A stretch of DNA of 64,000 nucleotides from Neisseria mucosa (GTDB lineage Bacteria > Pseudomonadota > Gammaproteobacteria > Burkholderiales > Neisseriaceae), in the NCBI RefSeq assembly GCF_013267835.1, contig NZ_CP053939.1, positions 496,001 to 560,000 on the forward strand. The letters run 5' to 3'. The notes beneath the pieces are model-generated. The model was not told where the DNA came from. It saw only the letters and a program-made list of their open reading frames with translations, and did not search any database. This document shows, in pieces, positions 1 through 6,530 of this stretch. The position numbers and the translations under genes were made by a program. The first letter of the stretch is position 1. Each line of letters starts with the position of its first letter.

Positions 1-122
1 AGGATATTGTGAATGCGGGTGTAACGGAAAAGGCTGTGTTATACTCGCGTTCGCGCTTTTCTTGAGTGCTTAGCGAGATTAGGTTTGCGAAACTTGATGT
101 AGCAAGGCTTTTAAGAGAGGCG
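1..122 (+). promoter_or_regulatory. CRISPR leader
   Basis: Non-repeat sequence directly 5' of the first repeat. Its side is fixed by the degenerate repeat at the opposite end of the array (around 1125), so this is where new spacers should be added and where pre-crRNA transcription should start. An extended -10-like sequence (TATACT at 40-45, preceded by TG and one base) is visible, but I see no convincing -35. The cas genes presumably lie to the left, outside the window. Confidence 0.6.
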
Positions 123-1144
123 CCAGCCGCCTTCAGGCGGCTGTGTGTTGAAACCACCTTGACCGACTGAACCACTCGTTCCACCTTGCCAGCCGCCTTC
201 AGGCGGCTGTGTGTTGAAACAAACGTCATCGTCATGTTGTTACGGTCGATGCCCCAGCCGCCTTCAGGCGGCTGTGTGTTGAAACAACTTGAGATGTAGA
301 AATATTTTGACTATTCGACCAGCCGCCTTCAGGCGGCTGTGTGTTGAAACCTTTCCCGCAATCTTTATTATCGTGTTTTATAGCCAGCCGCCTTCAGGCG
401 GCTGTGTGTTGAAACTGCTGAGAATTTTCTTTTTTGAAATTCACAGGCCCAGCCGCCTTCAGGCGGCTGTGTGTTGAAACGTATCGTTTAGCCAATCAGA
501 ACCAATTTGCGAAACCAGCCGCCTTCAGGCGGCTGTGTGTTGAAACTTTGCCAAATCTGAGACGGCCATTAGTGTCTTGCCCAGCCGCCTTCAGGCGGCT
601 GTGTGTTGAAACATAGAATTAACGGTTCGGAAAACCATCATTGCAGCCAGCCGCCTTCAGGCGGCTGTGTGTTGAAACATGAAGCACAAATTGAAAGATT
701 TTGAGTCATATCCAGCCGCCTTCAGGCGGCTGTGTGTTGAAACATCAGTATTAATGAAGTATTTGATTGAAAAGCAGAACCAGCCGCCTTCAGGCGGCTG
801 TGTGTTGAAACAGTCTATCGACAATCGCCTTACCGTTTACCACCCCAGCCGCCTTCAGGCGGCTGTGTGTTGAAACGCTTATAATGTTGCGTAATGAGGC
901 GGAGTTAATACGCCCAGCCGCCTTCAGGCGGCTGTGTGTTGAAACGCAGTAATAGTAGTTGTAGCATCTGAAATGCCATCCCAGCCGCCTTCAGGCGGCT
1001 GTGTGTTGAAACATGCGGTAGGCAACAAGGGCTGGCATAAACAAGGCCCAGCCGCCTTCAGGCGGCTGTGTGTTGAAACTATGAAATTCATCACGAGAAA
1101 TCATCAAATCAACCAGCCGCCTTCGGGCGGCTGTGTGTTGAAAC
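123..1144 (+). CRISPR. CRISPR array, 16 repeats and 15 spacers, type I-C-like
   Basis: Sixteen copies of a 32-nt repeat start at 123, 189, 254, 319, 384, 449, 515, 581, 647, 712, 780, 845, 914, 981, 1048 and 1113. Spacers are 33-37 nt and all different. The repeat contains a 7-bp stem (AGCCGCC/GGCGGCT) around a TTCA loop and ends in GTTGAAAC; a 32-nt repeat with such a 3' handle is typical of type I-C, where Cas5d cuts 3' of the stem. Fifteen repeats are identical; the last has a single A-to-G change in the loop (1125), which marks the distal end. Uniform repeats suggest a recently active array. ORFs drawn through the array are artefacts. Protospacers cannot be assigned without a search. Confidence 0.97.
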
Positions 1145-1172
1145 TCTGCCACCGTATCTTATGTCTGAGTAG

Positions 1173-1283
1173 GGAAGAGGGGCTGTATGTTCAAATATCG
1201 TCCAAGCAGGCCACTTTTCTTTTGATCCTTCGCTTTCTGAAGCTTTAGTGAAAGCAGTAGAGGATATTAGAAGTAAGTTATAA
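1173..1283 (+). pseudogene. possible 3' tail of a lost gene
   Basis: Between the array and the cas3 stub, one frame stays open for about 36 codons, ends at TAA 1281-1283 and has a protein-like composition (…FDPSLSEALVKAVEDIRSKL). No start codon or ribosome site is visible, and an in-frame TAG at 1170 closes it upstream. I do not recognise the family. It may be the end of a gene cut off by array growth or deletion. The rest of 1145-1405 is AT-rich and otherwise empty apart from the hairpin at 1300. Confidence 0.25.
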
Positions 1284-1299
1284 AGATTAATCAATAACA

Positions 1300-1333
1300 A
1301 TGCCGTTTGAAAAAGTTTCAGACGGCATTTTTT
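1300..1333 (+). terminator. hairpin terminator with imperfect DUS pair
   Basis: ATGCCGTTTGAAA pairs with TTTCAGACGGCAT across a short loop and is followed by a T run. One arm carries a C-to-T change in the DUS core. It closes transcription from the array and the possible gene tail before the cas3 stub. Confidence 0.75.
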
Positions 1334-1405
1334 CTATTTACATATTAAATTTAATATCATATTATCATTGAATCTGTATCAATTTGAATTTTTTAGAATT
1401 CCAAT

Positions 1406-1725
1406 ATGAGCCCCCTCATTTACTACGCCCATTCCGCCCAAGACAAACTCGGCAATCTCTTACATTACAAACATTGGCAAACCTTGCAAAGCCATTTGGT
1501 CAATGTTGGGGAAATAGCGGCGGAGTTTGCCCGGGTATTTGATGCACAGGAAATTGCTTGTCAGACGGGAAAGCTTCATGACTTAGGGAAATATCCAGTA
1601 GCCTTTAATCGCCGATTGCATGGTGGCCCTCAGTCAATCATGCTACTGTTGTAGTCAAAATTGCAAAAACGCTTGCTTCAGGGTGGGTTCCAAAGTATAA
1701 ACTGTGGTTATCTTACTTAGGCTAG
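1406..1725 (+). pseudogene. cas3: cas3 N-terminal HD-domain remnant, frameshifted and truncated
   Basis: The first 75 or so codons read like the start of a type I Cas3 HD nuclease: YYAHSAQDKLGN, then SHLVNVGEIAAEFA, then the metal-binding HDLGKY motif and RLHGGP. The frame then breaks; one base appears to be missing near 1633. In the next frame the family sequence resumes (VNHATVVVKIAKTLASG, YKLWLSYL) until TAG at 1723-1725. The helicase domain and everything after it are gone, and adhC follows within 35 bp. Cas3 is normally the first gene of a type I-C operon, so a cas3 start downstream of an array and in the same direction looks like the relic of a second cas operon. It should be non-functional. 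Confidence 0.8.
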
Positions 1726-1759
1726 ATAACTTTAATTAATGAATTAAAAGGCAAAAATA

Positions 1760-2896
1760 ATGGAAATTAAACAAACCAATTCAACTATCAAATCTCGTGC
1801 GGCGGTGGCATTCGCCCCAAATCAACCCTTACAAATTGTGGAAATCGATGTAGAAATGCCGCGTAAAGGCGAGGTGTTAATTCGTAACACTCATACTGGC
1901 GTGTGCCATACTGATGCGTTTACGTTATCAGGAAGCGATCCTGAAGGCGTATTCCCTGTGGTACTTGGGCATGAAGGTGCGGGTGTGGTTGTTGCTGTGG
2001 GCGAAGGTGTGTCAAGCGTAAAACCGGGTGATCACGTTATTCCGCTTTACACCGCTGAATGTGGAGAATGTGAGTTTTGTCGTTCAGGTAAAACCAACTT
2101 GTGCGTCTCAGTGCGTGATACGCAAGGTAAAGGCTTAATGCCGGACGGCACGACGCGTTTTTCTTATCAAGGTCAGCCGATCTATCACTATATGGGCTGT
2201 TCGACTTTCAGCGAATATTCTGTTGTTGCCGAAGTTTCACTGGCGAAAATCAACCCGGAAGCCAACCACGAACATGTATGTTTGCTCGGCTGCGGCGTTA
2301 CTACGGGTATTGGTGCGGTACATAACACGGCAAAAGTGCAAGAAGGCGACTCTGTGGCCGTGTTTGGCTTGGGGGCGATTGGTTTGGCGGTGGTGCAAGG
2401 TGCGCGTCAAGCGAAAGCCGGCCGCATTATCGCCATTGATACCAATCCTGCAAAATTCGAGTTGGCAAAACAGTTCGGTGCAACGGATTGTTTGAACCCG
2501 AACGATTACGATAAACCGATCAAAGATGTGTTGTTAGACATCAATAAATGGGGCATTGACCATACCTTTGAATGTATCGGCAACGTAAATGTAATGCGTC
2601 AAGCATTAGAAAGTGCACATCGAGGTTGGGGACAATCCATTATCATCGGCGTAGCAGGTGCAGGACAAGAAATTTCAACTCGTCCGTTCCAGTTGGTAAC
2701 AGGTCGTGTTTGGAAAGGCACGGCGTTTGGTGGCGTGAAAGGCCGTTCTGAACTGCCGAAAATGGTCGAAGATTCAATGAAAGGCGACATCGAGTTAGAA
2801 CCGTTTGTGACCCATACAATGACACTTGATCAAATCAATGAAGCCTTTGAGTTAATGCACGAAGGTAAATCGATCCGCGCTGTTATTCATTACTAA
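1760..2896 (+). CDS. adhC: S-(hydroxymethyl)glutathione dehydrogenase (class III alcohol dehydrogenase)
   Basis: Zinc- and NAD-dependent oxidation of S-hydroxymethylglutathione, the first enzymatic step of glutathione-dependent formaldehyde detoxification; class III enzymes also reduce S-nitrosoglutathione. The 378 residues match the family's length. Visible marks are the catalytic-zinc region (CHTDAFT, GHEGAG), the structural-zinc cysteine cluster [16 protein letters not shown] near residue 100, and the Rossmann loop [13 protein letters not shown]. An AAAGG ribosome site precedes ATG. fghA follows after 8 nt, so the two form an operon. In pathogenic Neisseria this pair is controlled by NmlR; no nmlR gene is adjacent here. 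The gene has no DUS and its wording is very close to what I remember of Pasteurellaceae AdhC, which hints at transfer. Confidence 0.95.
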   Translation: MEIKQTNSTIKSRAAVAFAPNQPLQIVEIDVEMPRKGEVLIRNTHTGVCHTDAFTLSGSDPEGVFPVVLGHEGAGVVVAVGEGVSSVKPGDHVIPLYTAECGECEFCRSGKTNLCVSVRDTQGKGLMPDGTTRFSYQGQPIYHYMGCSTFSEYSVVAEVSLAKINPEANHEHVCLLGCGVTTGIGAVHNTAKVQEGDSVAVFGLGAIGLAVVQGARQAKAGRIIAIDTNPAKFELAKQFGATDCLNPNDYDKPIKDVLLDINKWGIDHTFECIGNVNVMRQALESAHRGWGQSIIIGVAGAGQEISTRPFQLVTGRVWKGTAFGGVKGRSELPKMVEDSMKGDIELEPFVTHTMTLDQINEAFELMHEGKSIRAVIHY

Positions 2897-2904
2897 GGTA
2901 CGCG

Positions 2905-3732
2905 ATGAAACTGATTGAACAACATCAAATTTTTGGCGGTTCGCAACAAGTTTGGGCACACCATGCCCAAACGTTGCAATGCGAAATGAAATTTGCCGTC
3001 TATTTGCCGGATAATCCAGAGAATCGACCACTTGGTGTGATTTATTGGCTTTCCGGCTTGACGTGCACTGAACAAAATTTCATTACCAAATCAGGCTTTC
3101 AGCGTTACGCGGCAGAACATCAAGTGATTGTGGTTGCGCCCGATACCAGCCCTCGCGGAGAGCAAGTGCCGAACGATGCGGCTTACGATTTAGGGCAAGG
3201 TGCAGGCTTTTATTTGAATGCGACCGAGCAACCTTGGACGACGAATTATCAGATGTATGATTATGTCTTGAACGAATTGCCTGATCTGATTGAAGCAAAT
3301 TTCCCTACTAACGGCAAACGTTCCATTATGGGACATTCAATGGGCGGACACGGCGCATTGGTATTGGCATTGCGAAATTGGGAACGTTATCAAAGTGTCT
3401 CTGCCTTTTCGCCCATTTTGTCGCCAAGCATCGTGCCTTGGGGAGAAAAAGCCTTTTCTGCCTATTTAGGGAAAGATCGCGAAAAATGGCAGCAATATGA
3501 TGCCAGCTCGCTCATTCAACAAGGCTATAAAGTGCAAGGTATGCGCATTGATCAGGGCTTGGAAGATGAGTTTTTGCCAACACAATTGCGTACCGAAGAT
3601 TTTATCGAAACCTGCCGTGCGGCAAACCAACCGGTCGATGTGCGCTTCCATAAAGGCTACGATCATAGCTATTACTTCATCGCCAGTTTTATTGGTGAGC
3701 ATATTGCTTATCATGCGGCATTTTTGAAGTAA
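2905..3732 (+). CDS. fghA: S-formylglutathione hydrolase
   Basis: Hydrolyses S-formylglutathione to formate and glutathione, completing the pathway begun by AdhC. The 275-aa protein is an esterase-D type alpha/beta hydrolase. The nucleophile serine lies in GHSMGGHGAL (about residue 145), the oxyanion region in YWLSGLTCTEQNF, and the catalytic histidine in GYDHSYYFI near the C-terminus. It begins 8 nt after adhC and ends before a strong bidirectional hairpin. Called estD in some Neisseria annotation. Like adhC it lacks DUS. Confidence 0.94.
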   Translation: MKLIEQHQIFGGSQQVWAHHAQTLQCEMKFAVYLPDNPENRPLGVIYWLSGLTCTEQNFITKSGFQRYAAEHQVIVVAPDTSPRGEQVPNDAAYDLGQGAGFYLNATEQPWTTNYQMYDYVLNELPDLIEANFPTNGKRSIMGHSMGGHGALVLALRNWERYQSVSAFSPILSPSIVPWGEKAFSAYLGKDREKWQQYDASSLIQQGYKVQGMRIDQGLEDEFLPTQLRTEDFIETCRAANQPVDVRFHKGYDHSYYFIASFIGEHIAYHAAFLK

Positions 3733-3761
3733 ACCAAAGAAGTAATTTGTGTTAATAAATT

Positions 3762-3790
3762 AAAAAGGCATCGGGATTGATGCCTTTTAT
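3762..3790. terminator. bidirectional terminator between fghA and rtcR
   Basis: AAAAAGGCATC and GATGCCTTTT form a stem around a 6-nt loop with A and T runs on either side, so it can stop both fghA (+) and rtcR (-). It is not built from DUS, unlike most terminators in this window. Confidence 0.85.
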
Positions 3791-3847
3791 TTTTTATAAA
3801 TTATGAAAAATAATGCGATTAAAATGAGCTAGCTTGCCCACTCTCAT

Positions 3848-5476
3848 TTAAATATCTCCCCATTCCAATCCAAATCGCTGTAAATATTTCCTCAATCGGT
3901 CGCTGTCATTGACTTTTGCTCTTTCTGTTCGAGAAATATTGAATAAAGCGCGACCGGCGGCGGCCATATTGGGGTGTTTGCGGCATTCGTCGATAACGTG
4001 TTGCAGTTGCAGTTTGTCGAACAAATCCAATGTGTCCCAATCGACTTTATCGGGGTAGCCTTGTGCTTTTTCAGACGACCTGTTATGTAGGAGGCCGTCT
4101 GAAAAGGGTTCTTCCGACCATAACCATTTGAGGCGTTCGATTTCGGCTTGGACTTGTTCTACCTGTATCCTGCCTTGAGGTGCGAGTGTTGCCAGGCGCA
4201 TGATGCTGGCGGCTAGGTCGCGGAAGTTGCCGCGCCATGGGGCTTGGTTGGAGTGGGCGAAGGCAAGGTGGGCGGCCAGGGCTTCTTTGTTGAAGCGGGT
4301 GGTTCGGCCGAGTTCCTGTGAAGCTAGGGCGAGCTGATGTTCGACGTTGGGCTCGATGTCTTCGCGGCGGTCGGAGAGTGCGGGCAGTGGGTAGTTCCAA
4401 ATGTTGATACGGGCGAACAGGTCTTCGCGGAAGCGTCCGGCGCGGATTTCGTGGCGTAGGTCGCGGTTGGTGCCGGCGATGAGCTGGAAGTCGCTTTTGA
4501 CTTCGCTGTCGCTACCGACGGGATAAAAGTGTTTTTCTTCAATGGCTTTGAGCAACATGGCTTGTTCGTCCAAGCCTAATTCGCCGATTTCATCTAAAAA
4601 CAATACGCCGCCGTCGGCAGTTTTTAGGTAGCCTTCACGCTTTTCCGCCGCGCCGGTAAAGGCGCCTTTTTTGTGGCCGAACAAGGCAGATGCTGCGCCG
4701 TCGCCGCGAAGGGTGGCGCAGTTTACATCGACAAATGTGCCTTTAATCAGATGGCGCGCTTTTTTCAATTCAAAAATCCTGCGTGCCAGCATAGATTTGC
4801 CCGCGCCTGTCGGGCCGGAGAGCAGAATGGGGGAAGGAGAGTTGAGCGCGACTTGTTCAATTTCGGCAATCATGCGGTTGAAGGCGGCGTTTTGGGTAGA
4901 AATGCCGCTTTTCAGGTAGCGCACTGCATCGTCGCGTACAGCGGCAAGGCGTTCGGCCAGTACGTCGTAACGGGCTAAGTCTAAATCGATGATTTCATAA
5001 CTACCGACATTGCCGTCCTCCATACTGCGTCTTTGATTTTTGGGTGGAGCGGTTTGTAACAATACGCCGGGGATTTGACGAGATTCCACCAATAAAAACA
5101 GGCAGATTTGGGCAACGTGTGTACCTGTGGTGATGTGGGTGAGATAGGTTTCTTCTTCTGTATCAAATGGATAACCCGCCGCCCAATCGTGCAGTTTGGT
5201 ATAAACCTCGGAGAAATCCCACGGATTTGTCAGCTCCATAGGCACAAGATTGACGGCTGTGTGCGGCGACACCTGTTGAATATCGGCTTTTACATGATCT
5301 GCCAGCTCGCGGTATTTCTCCGCATAAAACAGCTCCATGCGGTCAAGATGAAAATCCTGACGCTGATTCATGGCGACATTCGGCCGCCATTTCTGCCAAC
5401 GCCCTTGACCGAAACCACTGTCCAATACCGTACCGAGAAAGCTGACAGCGACTTGTTTTTTAGGATGGGTATTCAT
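3848..5476 (-). CDS. rtcR: RtcR, sigma-54-dependent activator of RNA-repair genes
   Basis: 542 aa, the usual RtcR length. The N-terminal CARF-like sensor (about 1-185) carries ITTGTHVAQICLFLL, the signature of the RtcR sensing domain. The AAA+ domain has Walker A GPTGAGKS (221-228), the sigma-54-contacting loop GAFTGA (271-276) and Walker B LFLDEIGEL (292-300). A DNA-binding helix-turn-helix region ends the protein. In other bacteria RtcR is held inactive by its CARF domain until RNA with cleaved ends (2',3'-cyclic phosphate or tRNA fragments) appears, then activates rtcBA or rsr operons. Here it is divergent from a Y-RNA/rsr/ligase cluster with a well-formed sigma-54 promoter, so that cluster is its likely target. 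A DUS lies just upstream of the start codon. Confidence 0.95.
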   Translation of the reverse strand: MNTHPKKQVAVSFLGTVLDSGFGQGRWQKWRPNVAMNQRQDFHLDRMELFYAEKYRELADHVKADIQQVSPHTAVNLVPMELTNPWDFSEVYTKLHDWAAGYPFDTEEETYLTHITTGTHVAQICLFLLVESRQIPGVLLQTAPPKNQRRSMEDGNVGSYEIIDLDLARYDVLAERLAAVRDDAVRYLKSGISTQNAAFNRMIAEIEQVALNSPSPILLSGPTGAGKSMLARRIFELKKARHLIKGTFVDVNCATLRGDGAASALFGHKKGAFTGAAEKREGYLKTADGGVLFLDEIGELGLDEQAMLLKAIEEKHFYPVGSDSEVKSDFQLIAGTNRDLRHEIRAGRFREDLFARINIWNYPLPALSDRREDIEPNVEHQLALASQELGRTTRFNKEALAAHLAFAHSNQAPWRGNFRDLAASIMRLATLAPQGRIQVEQVQAEIERLKWLWSEEPFSDGLLHNRSSEKAQGYPDKVDWDTLDLFDKLQLQHVIDECRKHPNMAAAGRALFNISRTERAKVNDSDRLRKYLQRFGLEWGDI

Positions 5477-5711
5477 GTTTCAGACGGCCTTTAAATTATT
5501 TTTTCCAAGACAAATTTGCCGTTTACTTAGCCGCAAGCGTTTGTCCAAATCATCGAATCGCATCATATATCCTTTTATATTTTATTTTCTATATAGCTAT
5601 CTATAAATATATTTTTTACTATTCTACGCTTCTTGCCGATAAAAGCTACTTTAAAATATATTTTCTTTATATTCAATCAATTAAAAATTATTTTTATAAA
5701 AATTTTATTCT
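5477..5711. promoter_or_regulatory. rtcR / Y-RNA divergent intergenic region
   Basis: About 235 bp, strongly AT-rich from 5555 to 5710 (long A/T runs, CTATATAG near 5590). This is where RtcR enhancer sites and a DNA-bending site for sigma-54 activation should lie. I cannot define an RtcR operator by eye, and there is no exact IHF consensus. Confidence 0.4.
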
Positions 5712-5727
5712 TGGCACGCTGTTGGCT
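5712..5727 (+). promoter_or_regulatory. sigma-54 promoter of the Y-RNA/rsr transcript
   Basis: TGGCACGCTGTTGGCT matches the -24/-12 consensus: GG at 5713-5714 and GC at 5725-5726, 12 nt apart, with the full TGGCACG block and one mismatch in the TTGC block. If C5726 is -12, transcription starts at 5738, exactly the first base of the closing stem of the first Y-RNA module. The activator gene rtcR is divergent. Confidence 0.85.
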
Positions 5728-5737
5728 ATGTTGTGAA

Positions 5738-5817
5738 TGTAACGATACAGCAGATGCTTCGGGAAATACAGTTACCGGAGAAAAATTTTCCGTAAATTTA
5801 GTTGCTGTGTGGTTACA
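5738..5817 (+). ncRNA. Y RNA-like module 1 (short, no tRNA-like part)
   Basis: The ends pair: UGUAAC (5738-5743) with GUUACA (5812-5817), then a GA/UG internal loop, then UACAGCA with UGCUGUG. Inside is the motif shared by all seven modules, AUGC followed 9-11 nt later by UACA (here 5754-5757 and 5767-5770), and a small CGGA/UCCG hairpin. The long terminal stem with a small internal loop is the arrangement expected for the Ro/Rsr-binding stem of Y RNAs. It sits at the predicted 5' end of the sigma-54 transcript and abuts module 2 without a gap. Confidence 0.75.
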
Positions 5818-5908
5818 GGGCGAATGCCGACAAGACTACATTTGGATTAACAGGTTCGAATCCTGTCTCGTCTGATAGACGTTGAACGTCTTGTTTATTT
5901 AGTCGCCC
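5818..5908 (+). ncRNA. Y RNA-like module 2 with a T-arm mimic only
   Basis: Closing stem GGGCGA (5818-5823) with UCGCCC (5903-5908); shared motif AUGC...UACA at 5824-5840; inner stem CAAGAC/GUCUUG (5831-5836, 5888-5893). A tRNA T-arm look-alike sits at 5850-5866: five base pairs around a 7-nt UUCGAAU loop. It is followed by a CGUCU/AGACG mini-hairpin at the acceptor position, but there is no D-arm. It is therefore a partial tRNA mimic compared with modules 3 and 5. Confidence 0.7.
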
Positions 5909-5918
5909 ACCCTTTTTC

Positions 5919-6067
5919 AATATGGCAGGCAAATGCCTAGGGAAACTACAACATGGATATCCTTATGTCGCAGGTTCGAGTCCTGTCTCTGTTGTTTCAA
6001 ATAGCAGAGTAGCTCAGTTGGTAGAGCCAAGGCATGTTTCCCTTAAAAACTTGTTGCGTGCCATATT
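5919..6067 (+). ncRNA. Y RNA-like module 3 with complete permuted tRNA-like domain (YrlA-type)
   Basis: Perfect 9-bp closing stem AAUAUGGCA (5919-5927) with UGCCAUAUU (6059-6067), a small internal loop, then CAA/UUG. The shared AUGC...UACA motif is at 5933-5950, and AGGGAAAC pairs with GUUUCCCU. The distal part reads as a tRNA opened at the anticodon loop: anticodon-stem strand CCUU (5961-5964), 5-nt variable loop, T-arm with 7-nt UUCGAGU loop (5970-5986), 3' acceptor strand CUCUGUU (5987-5993), 9-nt linker, 5' acceptor strand AGCAGAG (6003-6009), UA, D-arm GCUC/GAGC (6012-6027), and the other anticodon-stem strand AAGG (6029-6032). This order is the one known for bacterial YrlA RNAs. Confidence 0.85.
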
Positions 6068-6075
6068 ATTTTTAC

Positions 6076-6157
6076 GGCAGCAGGCGGATGCCCGGAGAGA
6101 GTACATTAACCTTTCACGTTAAAACCGTTTCTCTTCATGTTTATCTGCTACGCTGCC
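6076..6157 (+). ncRNA. Y RNA-like module 4 (short, no tRNA-like part)
   Basis: GGCAGC (6076-6081) pairs with GCUGCC (6152-6157); after an AG/UAC internal loop GCGGAU pairs with AUCUGC (one G-U). The shared motif AUGC...UACA spans 6088-6105. The interior has GAGA/UCUC pairing and a UUAAC/GUUAA hairpin with a 7-nt loop. It is very similar in sequence and folding to module 7, so the two look like duplicates. A DUS at about 6168-6179 separates it from module 5. Confidence 0.75.
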
Positions 6158-6211
6158 ACTCATTCAAGGCCGTCTGAAATATTCAGGCGGATCGATATAA
6201 AAACCGTTTTC

Positions 6212-6357
6212 GGTGCATTCGGCAAATGCCGGAGGAATTACAGCCTGCTAAGCGCGAGGTCGCGGGTTCGAATCCCGTCTCTGCCGCCAACTATGGCAGA
6301 GTAGCTCAGTGGATAGAGCGCGTAAAAATTTCTCCACTCTTTGTTGCCTAATGTACC
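6212..6357 (+). ncRNA. Y RNA-like module 5 with complete permuted tRNA-like domain and embedded GCCA
   Basis: Closing stem GGUGCAUU (6212-6219) with AAUGUACC (6350-6357), then GGCAA with UUGCC; shared motif AUGC...UACA at 6226-6242; GGAG/CUCC and AAUU pairing inside. The tRNA-like part has canonical spacing throughout: anticodon-stem strand at 6253-6256, 5-nt variable loop AGGUC, T-arm with UUCGAAU loop (6262-6278), 3' acceptor strand CUCUGCC (6279-6285) followed by GCCA (6286-6289), a 5-nt linker, 5' acceptor strand GGCAGAG (6295-6301), UA, and D-arm GCUC/GAGC (6304-6319). Discriminator G plus CCA at the correct place makes it look like joined halves of a real tRNA. Confidence 0.87.
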
Positions 6358-6363
6358 ACCCCT

Positions 6364-6439
6364 TATGGGTGAATGCCATTAGGATTACATTCCTTCCTTG
6401 CTACAAACCTGAATGATCCTAATTAAACTAGTCGCCCTA
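6364..6439 (+). ncRNA. Y RNA-like module 6 (short, no tRNA-like part)
   Basis: UA plus GGGUGA (6364-6372) pair with UCGCCC plus UA (6432-6439), with one bulged U and one G-U. Shared motif AUGC (6373-6376) and UACA (6386-6389). An 8-bp inner stem AUUAGGAU/AUCCUAAU (6378-6385, 6416-6423) continues into AUUC/GAAU across the bulged UAC. It abuts module 7. Confidence 0.7.
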
Positions 6440-6440
6440 C

Positions 6441-6521
6441 GGCAGTAGGCGGATGCCCGGAAGAGAATACATTAGCTTTCAGTTAAAAACGCTTCTCTTC
6501 ATTTTTAGCCGCCACACTGCC
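6441..6521 (+). ncRNA. Y RNA-like module 7 (short, no tRNA-like part)
   Basis: GGCAGU (6441-6446) pairs with ACUGCC (6516-6521); after an A/AC internal loop GGCGG pairs with CCGCC. Shared motif AUGC...UACA at 6453-6471. GAAGAG/CUCUUC and a UUAGC/GUUAA hairpin lie inside. It is a near-copy of module 4 and the last module before the DUS hairpin and rsr. Confidence 0.73.
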
Positions 6522-6530
6522 ACCCATTCA

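Noticed and set aside
46-122. Promoter within every CRISPR repeat, as in Neisseria type II-C arrays
   Set aside because: The 32-nt repeat here has no -10-like 3' end and is of a different type; nothing supports internal promoters.
289-1248. ORFs of 60-90 codons through the CRISPR array
   Set aside because: They repeat the translated CRISPR repeat (PAAFRRLCVET, QPPSGGCVLK) and have no ribosome sites.
5641-5700. IHF site in the AT-rich rtcR upstream region
   Set aside because: ATCAA is present, but the TTR part at the correct spacing is not; the region is so AT-rich that partial matches are expected.
5850-6320. tRNA genes suggested by GTTCGAATCC and GTAGCTCAGTNGGTAGAGC
   Set aside because: The T-arm precedes the acceptor and D-arm and there is no anticodon loop; the parts are permuted inside Y-RNA-like modules, so these are mimics, not tRNA genes.
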